A stretch of 8,654 nucleotides of DNA from Roseiflexaceae bacterium UBA965 (GCA_002292925.1 DBCF01000206.1:32620-41273); one strand, 5' to 3'. Numbered from the stretch's first letter, positions 1 to 6,158 are shown. Notes: generated by a model not told the origin, from the sequence alone. Made by a program: numbers and translations.

Positions 1-153
1 AAAAAACCCCCCAGCCAAGCCGCCACGGCGGGCGCGGCTTAGGTCGATATGCCCGTGCGGGCTTTCGAAGAAGTTATCGCCTGGATTGCGATCGGCGGTC
101 AGACGCAAAAGCGTGTCGTTGTGGCCGTCAAAGACCGGTATGGGTGCATTCAT
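1..153 (-). CDS. Peptidase family M19 (membrane/renal dipeptidase-like), N-terminal fragment
   Basis: This is the 5' end of a minus-strand gene that runs off the left edge; 51 codons are visible without a stop. Translation starts MNAPIPVFDGHNDTLLRL and continues to HIDLSRARRGGLAGGFF. The FDGHNDTLL segment carries the H-x-D pair (His11, Asp13) that in M19 dipeptidases binds the active-site zinc, and HIDL...RRGGLAGGFF matches the next conserved block of the family. Known members hydrolyse dipeptides, often containing D-amino acids, with a binuclear zinc centre in a TIM barrel of about 320-400 residues, so most of this protein lies outside the window. An AAGGAG ribosome binding site (160-165) sits 6 nt before the ATG, which fixes the start. 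No signal peptide is visible, so a cytoplasmic location is likely. The gene is divergent from the methyltransferase. The family call is fairly firm despite the short piece; substrate is unknown. Confidence 0.82.
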   Translation of the reverse strand, partial: MNAPIPVFDGHNDTLLRLTADRNPGDNFFESPHGHIDLSRARRGGLAGGFF

Positions 154-170
154 CAGCTTCTCCTTGTGTG

Positions 171-208
171 TGTCATGCATATGCTACGTGTCTGTCACGC
201 TACTGTCA
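171..208. repeat. Three TGTCA boxes in helical phase
   Basis: TGTCA occurs at 171-175, 193-197 and 204-208, so the starts are 22 and 11 bp apart, all on one face of the helix. The intermediate 11-bp position (182-186) holds the degenerate TGCTA. The box at 204-208 is part of the minus-strand -35 element. Phased short boxes next to a promoter can be activator or repressor sites, but 5-bp boxes are short enough that chance is a real alternative. Confidence 0.25.
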
Positions 209-209
209 A
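181..209 (-). promoter_or_regulatory. Sigma70-type promoter for the M19 dipeptidase gene
   Basis: On the minus strand a perfect -35 box TTGACA (209 down to 204) is followed, after a 17-nt spacer, by TAGCAT (186 down to 181), a 4/6 match to the -10 consensus. The predicted start of transcription would be near 173-175, leaving a leader of about 20 nt that contains the AAGGAG ribosome binding site. This is a sequence match only. Confidence 0.55.
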
Positions 210-217
210 ATCAGGGT

Positions 218-232
218 GTGGTAAAATACCAC
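218..232. repeat. Perfect 15-bp palindrome, candidate operator
   Basis: The sequence GTGGTAAAATACCAC is two perfect 6-bp arms (GTGGTA and TACCAC) around AAA. It lies in the divergent intergenic region, covers the plus-strand extended -10 element, and sits 8 bp upstream of the minus-strand -35 box. That placement is what one expects of a repressor binding site able to block the methyltransferase promoter. No regulator gene is visible in the window. Confidence 0.45.
219..227 (+). promoter_or_regulatory. Extended -10 promoter for the methyltransferase/glycosyltransferase pair
   Basis: TGG followed by TAAAAT (222-227) forms a TGn extended -10 with a 5/6 match to TATAAT. The hexamer 17 bp upstream (199-204, GCTACT) is not a good -35, which extended -10 promoters can tolerate. 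Transcription would start near 234, about 30 nt before the preferred ATG at 264. The element lies entirely inside the 218-232 palindrome. Confidence 0.5.
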
Positions 233-250
233 TCTAGTATGCATTTGTAT

Positions 251-256
251 GAGGAA
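251..256 (+). promoter_or_regulatory. Ribosome binding site that fixes the methyltransferase start
   Basis: GAGGAA lies 7 nt before the ATG at 264, ideal Shine-Dalgarno spacing. An in-frame ATG at 249 overlaps this element and has no purine-rich site upstream of it, so 264 is preferred over 249. Confidence 0.65.
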
Positions 257-263
257 TGAACAC

Positions 264-1328
264 ATGGTTACACCGGCATTATTGGGGTTGCTCCGTTGTC
301 CGAGTTGTGGATCACAACAACTCGATAATCAGACTGATGCGGTGGCGTGCCGCGTTTGCCACGTCCAATACCCCAAACACCCCGGCTATATCGACTTGAT
401 GCCACGGGGCGTTGATTTTGCCTATGTCTCCAAATATGTCAGCCAAGAAGAGCAACTCTCCGAAGAGCTCGATTACCGCGATCTCGCCCCACCTGTACTG
501 GCTGCCGGCGTGCGTAACCGCACCACCGTGCGCTTGCTTAACCTCAACAAAAACGACGTCTGTCTCGACAATGGTTGTGGTAATGGTCGTTTTGCAGTTT
601 GGAACGCCAAACTCGTCAAAACTATGGTCGGCAATGACCCCGCCACCATGTTTGCCGACGCCGCCATTACCGACATCGAGTTGACCCAAGCCGATTCACG
701 GGTATTGCCGTTTGCCGATAATGTCTTCGACAAAGCCTTCTCGCTCGATGTGCTCGAACACTTCCCCATCGACGTCATCGATGCCTATTTGCTCGAGCAA
801 GCCCGGGTGCTCAAGCCAGGTGGCCAGTTTTTGGCGATGTCTAACACCAAAGAAAAATCAAGCCTGCAACCACTCGTCAACGTCAGCCGCTGGATTGGTC
901 GCCAATTCGTCAAGGCCGGCGTCTATGACTTCGAACGCGAAAAACTGCGGAAATCAGACCACATCAAAGCCCTCGAAAATTGGGATGATGTCTTGGCTGC
1001 CTTCAAACGCGCCGGCCTCAAACCGGTCAAAGTCGTCTTTTGGAACAGCGTCTTTACCAGTTTTGTGGAACATGTGGTGATGAAACTGGGTGAAGCGTGG
1101 GCCGGTCGTGCCAAACCAGGTGATGCCAACGCCAAAAGCGCTGCCATTACCGATGGCACCGACCGCGAAATCCGCGCGCGCCGGCGCTTGCGTAAACAAC
1201 TCAACCGTACCAGCCCGGTTTATTGGGTGTTGCAATTTATTACCTGGATGATGGAACTCGACTTGTGGTTGTTTGGTTCACTGCATTCCGGGAGTTACTT
1301 CATCGTTGTCGAGAAGCCCCGCGTATGA
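264..1328 (+). CDS. Class I SAM-dependent methyltransferase with N-terminal Trm112-like zinc ribbon
   Basis: A 354-residue protein. Residues about 9-46 form a zinc ribbon with two knuckles, CPSC (Cys12/Cys15) and CRVC (Cys29/Cys32), followed by YPKHPGYIDLMP, as in Trm112-type ribbons fused to methyltransferases. The SAM-binding glycine motif is LDNGCGNGRF (about 101-110). Later landmarks are the VLPFADNVFD segment (147-156), LDVLEHF (161-167) and RVLKPGG, all typical of the Methyltransf_11 fold. A C-terminal extension is basic (REIRARRRLRKQ) and then strongly aromatic and hydrophobic (YWVLQFITWMMELDLWLFG), perhaps for membrane-surface contact. RlmA-type 23S rRNA methyltransferases also have an N-terminal ribbon, but the ATGA overlap with a glycosyltransferase and the C-terminal extension favour methylation of a glycan, lipid or other surface intermediate. 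The acceptor cannot be read from the sequence. The start at 264 is chosen for its GAGGAA site. Confidence 0.85.
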   Translation: MVTPALLGLLRCPSCGSQQLDNQTDAVACRVCHVQYPKHPGYIDLMPRGVDFAYVSKYVSQEEQLSEELDYRDLAPPVLAAGVRNRTTVRLLNLNKNDVCLDNGCGNGRFAVWNAKLVKTMVGNDPATMFADAAITDIELTQADSRVLPFADNVFDKAFSLDVLEHFPIDVIDAYLLEQARVLKPGGQFLAMSNTKEKSSLQPLVNVSRWIGRQFVKAGVYDFEREKLRKSDHIKALENWDDVLAAFKRAGLKPVKVVFWNSVFTSFVEHVVMKLGEAWAGRAKPGDANAKSAAITDGTDREIRARRRLRKQLNRTSPVYWVLQFITWMMELDLWLFGSLHSGSYFIVVEKPRV

Positions 1329-2374
1329 GCCTGCGACCACTCTATGTATCACCTATCGGTCGTGGTGGGGTCGACATCGGCATCCAAAACATCCTGCGGG
1401 CCGTCAAGCGCGCCGGTGTCGATGGCGCCGAGCTGTTGCGCATGCCCGAGCGCTACAACTTTGCGCCCATGTTGTTACCCAGCGCCCTGCCTCGCGACTG
1501 GTGGCGTGACCGCGACATCATCCAAGCCCGCTCGCGGGTAGCATTTGCCCTCAAGCGCCCGGGGATTCCCTTGGTCACCACCGTTCACCACCTCACCACT
1601 GACCCGCGTTTGACGCCAGTCAGTAGTCTGGCACAACGGATGTTTTATCGCTTGGTCGAATCACGCTACGACGGCTGGTCGGTGGCCAAGGCCGATGCCG
1701 TGGTCTGTGTGTCACGCTATACCCAGCAAATGACCGAGGCCACCTACGGCCGGCGTGACACCCATTTGATATACGACGGCATCGATACCGATGTGTTTAC
1801 GCCGGCGCCACAACGCCAGCGCATCGATGCCTTGCCTGCCAGCGATGCTCGGATACGGTTGCTGTTTGTGGGCAATCGCACCCGCCGCAAAGGCTTTGAT
1901 TTGCTGCCTCGCATCATGGATTTGTTGCCCAAAGATTATGTGCTCTACTATACTGCCAGCTTTCAAGCCGGCGTCGACATCAATCCCCACCCCCGCATGA
2001 TTCCCATCGGTACGCCCGATCGCGATGGGCTGGTGGCGGCCTATCGGTCGTGCGACATCATGCTCTTTCCGTCGCGCCTCGAAGGGTTTGGGATTGCTCC
2101 CGCCGAAGCCTTGGCATGTGGTATCCCCGTCGTGACCACTAATGCTTCGGCGTTACCCGAAGTGGTAGACGACGGTGAGAGTGGTTATTTGGTTGAGCCC
2201 AATGATGTAGCCGGTTATGTGTGCCGGGTGCGCGAATTGGGCGAAGATGCCAAATTGCGCCAGCGCTTTGGCGAATTTGGTCGCGACAAAGTAGTGCGCT
2301 CGTTTGGCTACGACATGTCGGGACCGCGCTTCCGCGACCTTTATTTGCAGTTGTTGCAACGTGATGTGCGCTGA
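1325..2374 (+). CDS. GT4-family glycosyltransferase
   Basis: A 349-residue protein starting MSLRPLYVSPIGRGGVDIG. The ATG overlaps the upstream TGA as ATGA, so translation is probably coupled to the methyltransferase. The same frame is open further upstream, but those codons lie within the methyltransferase gene. The N-terminal Rossmann domain carries a GGVDIG loop (14-19) in the acceptor and donor cleft region and TTVHHLTTDPR (85-95). The linker has CVSRYTQQ (128-135) and the YDGIDTDVF turn (150-158) typical of GT4. The C-terminal domain begins LLFVGNRTRRKGFDLL (179-194) and contains the E-x7-E signature EGFGIAPAE (Glu253/Glu261), then GIPVVTTNASALPEVV. GT4 enzymes are retaining transferases using nucleotide or polyprenyl-phosphate sugar donors, acting at the cytoplasmic face on lipids, polysaccharides or small molecules. 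Donor and acceptor are unknown here. The length is normal for the family and the gene looks intact. Confidence 0.92.
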   Translation: MSLRPLYVSPIGRGGVDIGIQNILRAVKRAGVDGAELLRMPERYNFAPMLLPSALPRDWWRDRDIIQARSRVAFALKRPGIPLVTTVHHLTTDPRLTPVSSLAQRMFYRLVESRYDGWSVAKADAVVCVSRYTQQMTEATYGRRDTHLIYDGIDTDVFTPAPQRQRIDALPASDARIRLLFVGNRTRRKGFDLLPRIMDLLPKDYVLYYTASFQAGVDINPHPRMIPIGTPDRDGLVAAYRSCDIMLFPSRLEGFGIAPAEALACGIPVVTTNASALPEVVDDGESGYLVEPNDVAGYVCRVRELGEDAKLRQRFGEFGRDKVVRSFGYDMSGPRFRDLYLQLLQRDVR

Positions 2375-2385
2375 TTTTGGCAATA

Positions 2386-2423
2386 CAAAGCCCCCGATTG
2401 GCGTATACCAATCGGGGGCTTTG
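2386..2423. terminator. Bidirectional intrinsic terminator between convergent genes
   Basis: A perfect 16-bp inverted repeat, CAAAGCCCCCGATTGG and its complement, surrounds a 6-nt loop (2402-2407). The GC-rich core with AAAG/CTTT flanks gives a U-containing 3' arm in both directions, followed by TATTG on the minus strand. It lies 11 bp past the glycosyltransferase stop and 10 bp past the AIM24 stop, exactly between converging genes. Uridine runs are short, so efficiency is uncertain, but the structure and place are convincing. Confidence 0.88.
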
Positions 2424-2433
2424 TGCTGGGCGT

Positions 2434-3225
2434 TTATTGATTGAACAAGTTCCCAATATTGGTGGAACTATTTGAAGATTGGGCTTGGGGCATATATTGG
2501 GCTATTGAACCCGCCAATACCATCATTGGCATAGTCTGCAACCACACCCGGCCTGGACCCTTAAGGGTGGTCAAAAAGAGGCCTTCACCACCAAACAAGA
2601 TGTTTTTGAAGCCGCCCACCATTTCGATGTCCATTGACACGGTGGGTTCCATCATGGCCACATAGCCGGTGTCTACTTTGAGGACTTGGCCAGCTTCGAG
2701 GGTGTATTCCACGATTTCGCCGTCAAATGCCACAAACGCTACGCCGGGACCTTTGAGGCGCTCCATGATGAAACCTTCGCCGCCAAAGAAACCTGCACCG
2801 AGTTTGCGCTGAAAGAAAATATCAAACGTGACGCTTTTTTCGGCACACAAAAATGCTTGCTTTTGGGCAATCACTTCTTGGCCTGCAACGAGGTGAATCG
2901 GCACGATTTTGCCGGGGAAGTCTGAGGCAAACGAGATGATGCCTTTGCCATTCGTCGCCGTGTATTCGGCCACAAACAGTGACTCGCCGCTCACGACACG
3001 CCGGAGCAAACCACCAAGTCCACCACTCATGTTGGTGTTCATGGCGATGTTGCCACTCATCCACGCCATACCGCCACTTTGGCTAACAATGGTTTCGCCG
3101 GGGTCTAACTCACAAATGACGGCCTGCATGGTGTTGCCAACGATGGTGTAGTCCATCCCACCGGTTCCCTTGCCTTTAGCGGCAATCGTTGGATCTGGCA
3201 TGTCGATACGTTGGGGGGTTGTCAT
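2434..3225 (-). CDS. AIM24 family protein (TIGR00266 type)
   Basis: A 263-residue protein that starts MTTPQRIDMPDPTIAAKGKG. The AIM24 fold begins around residue 24 (MDYTIVGNTMQAVICELDPGE) and continues with IVSQSGGMAWMSGN, the typical opening of TIGR00266 proteins. Two related motifs, GGEGFIMERLKGPG (148-161) and GGEGLFLTTLKGPG (212-225), reflect the internal repeats of the beta-rich fold. A hydrophobic run (MPMMVLAGSIA) and a polar Ser/Asn/Gln tail (about 247-263) close the protein. There is no signal peptide or clear membrane span. The family is widespread in bacteria, but its molecular role is poorly defined; the yeast relative Aim24 acts at the mitochondrial inner membrane. Upstream in-frame codons to 3276 are rejected because a GAGGAG-type site precedes the ATG at 3225. 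It lies 84 bp downstream of ribF and may be read from the same transcript or its own promoter; no convincing promoter was found. Confidence 0.88.
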   Translation of the reverse strand: MTTPQRIDMPDPTIAAKGKGTGGMDYTIVGNTMQAVICELDPGETIVSQSGGMAWMSGNIAMNTNMSGGLGGLLRRVVSGESLFVAEYTATNGKGIISFASDFPGKIVPIHLVAGQEVIAQKQAFLCAEKSVTFDIFFQRKLGAGFFGGEGFIMERLKGPGVAFVAFDGEIVEYTLEAGQVLKVDTGYVAMMEPTVSMDIEMVGGFKNILFGGEGLFLTTLKGPGRVWLQTMPMMVLAGSIAQYMPQAQSSNSSTNIGNLFNQ

Positions 3226-3232
3226 AATTTCT

Positions 3233-3237
3233 CTCCT
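3233..3237 (-). promoter_or_regulatory. Ribosome binding site that fixes the AIM24 start
   Basis: On the minus strand AGGAG (within GAGGAGAG) lies 7 nt before the ATG at 3225. It argues against longer in-frame starts, up to 3276, that would add 17 residues unlike the family. Confidence 0.7.
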
Positions 3238-3267
3238 CATAAAATGTGGACATCGTACAGACGGTTG

Positions 3268-3290
3268 ATTGTGCAATTCTGTTGCACGAT
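3268..3290. repeat. Imperfect inverted repeat between ribF and AIM24
   Basis: The arms GTGCAA (3271-3276) and TTGCAC (3282-3287) are perfect complements around a 5-nt loop. The match extends 3 bp outward with one mismatch, giving 9-bp arms. It lies 20 bp past the ribF stop. No uridine run follows it on the minus strand, so it is a weak terminator candidate. It could equally be an operator or mRNA hairpin upstream of AIM24. Confidence 0.4.
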
Positions 3291-3307
3291 TTTGCGACGA
3301 TTTTGTG
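3286..3307. repeat. 11-bp tandem direct repeat past the ribF stop
   Basis: ACGATTTTGCG (3286-3296) is followed directly by ACGATTTTGTG (3297-3307), 10 of 11 bases identical. The unit is about one helical turn and abuts the inverted repeat at 3268-3290. It could be a small protein-binding site or a slippage duplication. Confidence 0.5.
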
Positions 3308-3309
3308 AA

Positions 3310-4230
3310 TTACGGCAGCAACATGGTACGCGCAACTTGGGCATCGGCGTTGATTTGCGCCACGAGCTCCGCAAAGCCTGCAAAGCGTTGTTCGGGGCGG
3401 ATAAACGCCACGAGGGCTAGTTCCATCACCTGGTCATACATATCCATGGTCACATCGAGTAAATGGGCTTCGATACGGGGCTCGACCCCATTAAACGTCG
3501 GCCGCTGCCCGATATTGGTAACTGCCGGGTAGTACTGACCATTGAACGTGGCAATACAGGCATAGACCCCGTATTTAGGTAACATAATCCGACTATCGAT
3601 GGCGAGATTGGCGGTGGGGAAGCCGATGGTACGACCCCGTTGATCACCTTTGACTACCACGCCACGGTAGCTGAATTGCCGCCCCAGCATGTGCGTGACC
3701 GCGGTAATTTCGCCGGCCTGTAATGCCTGACGGATGGCCGATGAGCTGGGTGCTAAGGTGTCGGCATGGATCCGTGCCACGGTATGCACGCCAAAGCCCA
3801 AGTGTGTACCGACTTGGGCGAGGCGCGCAGGGGTGCCTTCGCGACCGCGCCCAAGGGCGAAATCCCAGCCCACCCACAGCGACTGCATGTGGGTGGCATT
3901 GGTCACCCACTGCATGAAATCAGTTGCAGACATTGCTTGTACATCGCTATTAAATGCCACACTAAACACGGCATCGATGCCACATGCTGACATCAACTGC
4001 ATGCGCTCGGCCGGGGTAATCAGGAGCCCACTGGCGCGTTCGGGATGAACCACACTATCGGGATGGGGATCAAATGTCACCACCACTGCCAACAGTTGCT
4101 GGGCATGGGCCTGTGCCACAAGTTGTTGCAAAAACTGTTGATGGCCGTGATGCATGCCATCAAACACCCCAATGGTGACAATACTTGGCCCTGCCAGGGC
4201 ATCGACAGGGAGTCCGCTGAATTGCTGCAT
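3310..4230 (-). CDS. ribF: Bifunctional riboflavin kinase / FMN adenylyltransferase
   Basis: A 306-residue cytoplasmic enzyme that phosphorylates riboflavin to FMN and adenylates FMN to FAD. The N-terminal adenylyltransferase domain has the nucleotide-binding signature GVFDGMHHGH (21-30), TFDPHP (52-57), LLITPAER (69-76), VGWDFALGRGREG (120-132) and SSSAIR (162-167). The C-terminal kinase domain begins near 183 and shows GDQRGRTIGFPTANL (195-209) with the PTAN metal/ATP motif, GVYAC, NIGQRPTF and RIEAHLLD, whose Glu is the expected catalytic residue. Length is standard for the fused bacterial RibF. The middle motif reads FALG where many homologues have FRFG, a mild variation. The ATG lies 3 bp after the truB stop, and a GAGG inside the truB end serves as its ribosome binding site, so the two are probably cotranslated. 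The start is firm because the domain begins within 20 residues. Confidence 0.96.
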   Translation of the reverse strand: MQQFSGLPVDALAGPSIVTIGVFDGMHHGHQQFLQQLVAQAHAQQLLAVVVTFDPHPDSVVHPERASGLLITPAERMQLMSACGIDAVFSVAFNSDVQAMSATDFMQWVTNATHMQSLWVGWDFALGRGREGTPARLAQVGTHLGFGVHTVARIHADTLAPSSSAIRQALQAGEITAVTHMLGRQFSYRGVVVKGDQRGRTIGFPTANLAIDSRIMLPKYGVYACIATFNGQYYPAVTNIGQRPTFNGVEPRIEAHLLDVTMDMYDQVMELALVAFIRPEQRFAGFAELVAQINADAQVARTMLLP

Positions 4231-4233
4231 AGG

Positions 4234-5106
4234 TTAGGCCTCGCCCCATTGAAAAACTTTGCGTGGATGCCATTGTGCCGCGTGGTATTCGAGTACCGCA
4301 ATGAGTTGACCGGTGCTACTGATAGCCACGGCGCGACTATGGTCAGCGCTTACGGCATCAATTGCCATGCCTCGTTGCAAGCGCGCCTGCTCACCATCAC
4401 TCACCGTCAGCTGCAACCAATCGGCAACCGCGGTCTGGGTCGGTTGTAGATGTTGGCTAACACCATCGCTTTGTAATTGCGCCAGCGTGACGCTATCTGC
4501 GAGGGTAAATGTGCCTACTTGGGTGCGGCGCAACGCATGTAAATGCCCGGCGCTGCCACACAGCTCGCCGATATCACGCGCCAGTGAACGGATGTAGGTG
4601 CCTTTGCCACAGGTCACGTCAAACAACAGTTGTGGTGATTGCCAATCGGTGACGGTAAATGTGTGGATCTGTACGGGGCGGGCCGGCAGCTCAGGTGCCT
4701 CGCCCCGCCGTACCAAATCATACATCCGTTCGCCGTTGACATGCAATGCTGACACTTGGGGTGGTACTTGCATGATGGCACCACAAAACGTCGTTTCGAT
4801 ACGCGCAATATCTGCTGGTGTCAGGTCGGGGATAGGCGCGGTACGGATGGGGTTGCCTGTGGCGTCATCGCTGTCGGTGGCCACCCCAAAGGTCATCCCC
4901 GCCGCATACCCTTTGTAGGTGTCGTCTTGGACGTATTCGATTAGTCGCGTCGCCAGTCCCAGTGCCACCACCAATACCCCGCTGGCAGCGGGGTCGAGGG
5001 TACCGGCATGTCCCACCCGTTTGACGCGGCTGAGGCGGCGGATTTGGGCGACGACATCGTGTGATGTTACGCCGAGTGGTTTGTCGATGCAGAGGAATCC
5101 GTGCAT
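4234..5106 (-). CDS. truB: tRNA pseudouridine(55) synthase
   Basis: A 290-residue enzyme that converts U55 of the T-loop of tRNAs to pseudouridine. It opens MHGFLCIDKPLGVTSHDVV, the standard TruB start. The catalytic block RVGHAGTLDPAASGVL holds the nucleophile Asp38. The next conserved segments are DTYKGYAAGMTFGVATDSDDATG, MQVPPQVSALHVNGERMYDLVRRGE, and GKGTYIRSLARDIGELCGSAGHLHALRRTQVGTF. The final 60 residues match the position of the variable C-terminal domain. Length is normal. The start codon lies 40 nt inside the end of nrnA in another frame, and I see no Shine-Dalgarno sequence in the 20 nt before it. Initiation may therefore depend on ribosomes translating nrnA. No later ATG would keep the conserved IDKP segment, so this start is favoured. 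ribF follows after 3 bp. Confidence 0.96.
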   Translation of the reverse strand: MHGFLCIDKPLGVTSHDVVAQIRRLSRVKRVGHAGTLDPAASGVLVVALGLATRLIEYVQDDTYKGYAAGMTFGVATDSDDATGNPIRTAPIPDLTPADIARIETTFCGAIMQVPPQVSALHVNGERMYDLVRRGEAPELPARPVQIHTFTVTDWQSPQLLFDVTCGKGTYIRSLARDIGELCGSAGHLHALRRTQVGTFTLADSVTLAQLQSDGVSQHLQPTQTAVADWLQLTVSDGEQARLQRGMAIDAVSADHSRAVAISSTGQLIAVLEYHAAQWHPRKVFQWGEA

Positions 5107-6089
5107 AGTGCGTGTAGATCGGGGAGTAATAAGGCCGCGGCGCTAGCGATGGTGTGATTGGGCAAGTTAATCCCTGCCGCATGCGCATGCCCACCGCCAC
5201 CATGTTTTTTGGCGACATCAGCCACAATCACGTGACGTGACCGGAGACTGATTTTTACTCCCTGCTCCCTTTCCTTAATTAACATAATAATCTCAAACCC
5301 GTCAATGCGTTGCAGCATATGCAGGGCTTCATCAGACTCATCGTCACTCGCCTGATGGGCCGCCAGCATTTCGCGCGAAACTGCCGCCCATACAATCGGC
5401 CCAGCCACGGTCATCTCACTGAGGACTTTGGTGGCGAGTTGCAGAGCATCAAGGCGTGTCGAGCGGAATACTTTCTGGACGATTTGGTGGTGATCAGCCC
5501 CCGCCGCAAACAATTTGGCTCCGAGTTGGAGCGTTTCGGCCCGGGTATCATAGATCTGGAAGCTCTGGGTGTCGGTCATGATCCCGAGGAGCAACGGTGT
5601 CGCTATACCGGCGGTAATCGTGACGCCGAGGTACGGCAAAAACTCGGTAATGATTTCGCAGGTGGCACAGGCTTGTGGGATGATGAGGTTTTGCACGGCA
5701 AACTGGGTATTGGTGGCATGATGGTCGATTTGAATCATGCTGGTATGCTGCATCGCGTCGTGGTGTTTGGTATGGATGCCCCCCAACCGGTCACGCGAGG
5801 CACAATCGACCGCGATGATGAGGTCGGGGTTTGGCCATGTGCTGGTGGCATCGAGGGCAATGCTTTTTTCGACATCAGGCAACCACGCTAGATAGGCTGG
5901 AATCGGTTGCTGGATGACGGGGATGATTCGGGCATTGGTGATTTGGGGCAAGGCACTCAGCAAGCCTAACAACGAACCAATCGCGTCACCATCGGGGTTG
6001 ACGTGGGTGACGAGCATGATGGTGTGGGCGTTGGCAATCCGAGCCTTCCATTCGCTGGAATGATGGGCAAAGATATCTGGACGATTCAT
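5067..6089 (-). CDS. nrnA: DHH-family phosphoesterase, NrnA-like (nanoRNase / pAp phosphatase)
   Basis: A 340-residue member of the DHH/DHHA1 superfamily. Metal-binding motifs appear in order: THVNPDGDAIGS (28-39, Asp33/Asp35), VDCAS (94-98), the name-giving DHH (122-124), and GIMTDTQSF (169-177, Asp173). The C-terminal DHHA1 domain ends with the substrate-binding GGGGHAHAAG (297-306). NrnA-type enzymes use Mn2+ to degrade 2-5 nt RNAs and to dephosphorylate pAp; related proteins of this layout may act on cyclic-di-AMP products (pApA), so the precise substrate is inferred. An AAAGGTG element 6 nt upstream supports the ATG at 6089. The position between rbfA and truB is typical of this cluster. 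The last 12 residues (CTDSSASTNHSA) are encoded by DNA that also codes for the TruB N-terminus and have no obvious domain role. Confidence 0.93.
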   Translation of the reverse strand: MNRPDIFAHHSSEWKARIANAHTIMLVTHVNPDGDAIGSLLGLLSALPQITNARIIPVIQQPIPAYLAWLPDVEKSIALDATSTWPNPDLIIAVDCASRDRLGGIHTKHHDAMQHTSMIQIDHHATNTQFAVQNLIIPQACATCEIITEFLPYLGVTITAGIATPLLLGIMTDTQSFQIYDTRAETLQLGAKLFAAGADHHQIVQKVFRSTRLDALQLATKVLSEMTVAGPIVWAAVSREMLAAHQASDDESDEALHMLQRIDGFEIIMLIKEREQGVKISLRSRHVIVADVAKKHGGGGHAHAAGINLPNHTIASAAALLLPDLHALCTDSSASTNHSA

Positions 6090-6127
6090 AGCGGCACCTT
6101 TCTGTGATGACGCGGGTATCTATACAA

Positions 6128-6158
6128 ACACCGGAGCATGCCAAAGCACCTCCGGTGT
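6128..6158 (-). terminator. Hairpin between rbfA and nrnA, possible terminator or processing site
   Basis: On the minus strand the stem ACACCGGAG pairs perfectly with CTCCGGTGT. Inside it GTGC can pair with GCAT (one G-U) around a TTTG loop, leaving one bulged G, so about 13 bp in all. It lies 18 bp past the rbfA stop and is followed by TTGTATAG, a poor uridine tract. It could be an intrinsic terminator or attenuator of the infB-rbfA message, or an RNase processing or mRNA-stability element. A TATAGA just downstream could be a -10 box for nrnA, but no good -35 accompanies it. Confidence 0.55.

Noticed and set aside
49..237. Plus-strand 62-codon open frame at the left end
   Set aside because: It covers the opposite strand of the M19 fragment and its promoter, has no ribosome binding site, and its peptide looks like nothing known.
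249..263. Upstream ATG as the methyltransferase start
   Set aside because: It has no ribosome binding site, whereas GAGGAA is ideally placed for the ATG at 264 and would itself be inside the longer reading.
264..1328. Assignment of the methyltransferase as RlmA (23S rRNA G745 methyltransferase)
   Set aside because: The N-terminal zinc ribbon is similar in layout, but the protein is longer with a hydrophobic C-terminal extension and is coupled to a glycosyltransferase. The ribbon reads more like a Trm112-type domain.
3226..3309. Sigma70 promoter for AIM24
   Set aside because: TACGAT (3257 down to 3252) could be a -10 box, but the nearest TTGCAC is only 13 bp away and no hexamer at 16-18 bp resembles a -35.
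5310..5891. 193-codon open frame antisense to nrnA
   Set aside because: The minus-strand frame carries all DHH-family motifs, so the plus-strand reading is a codon-bias shadow.
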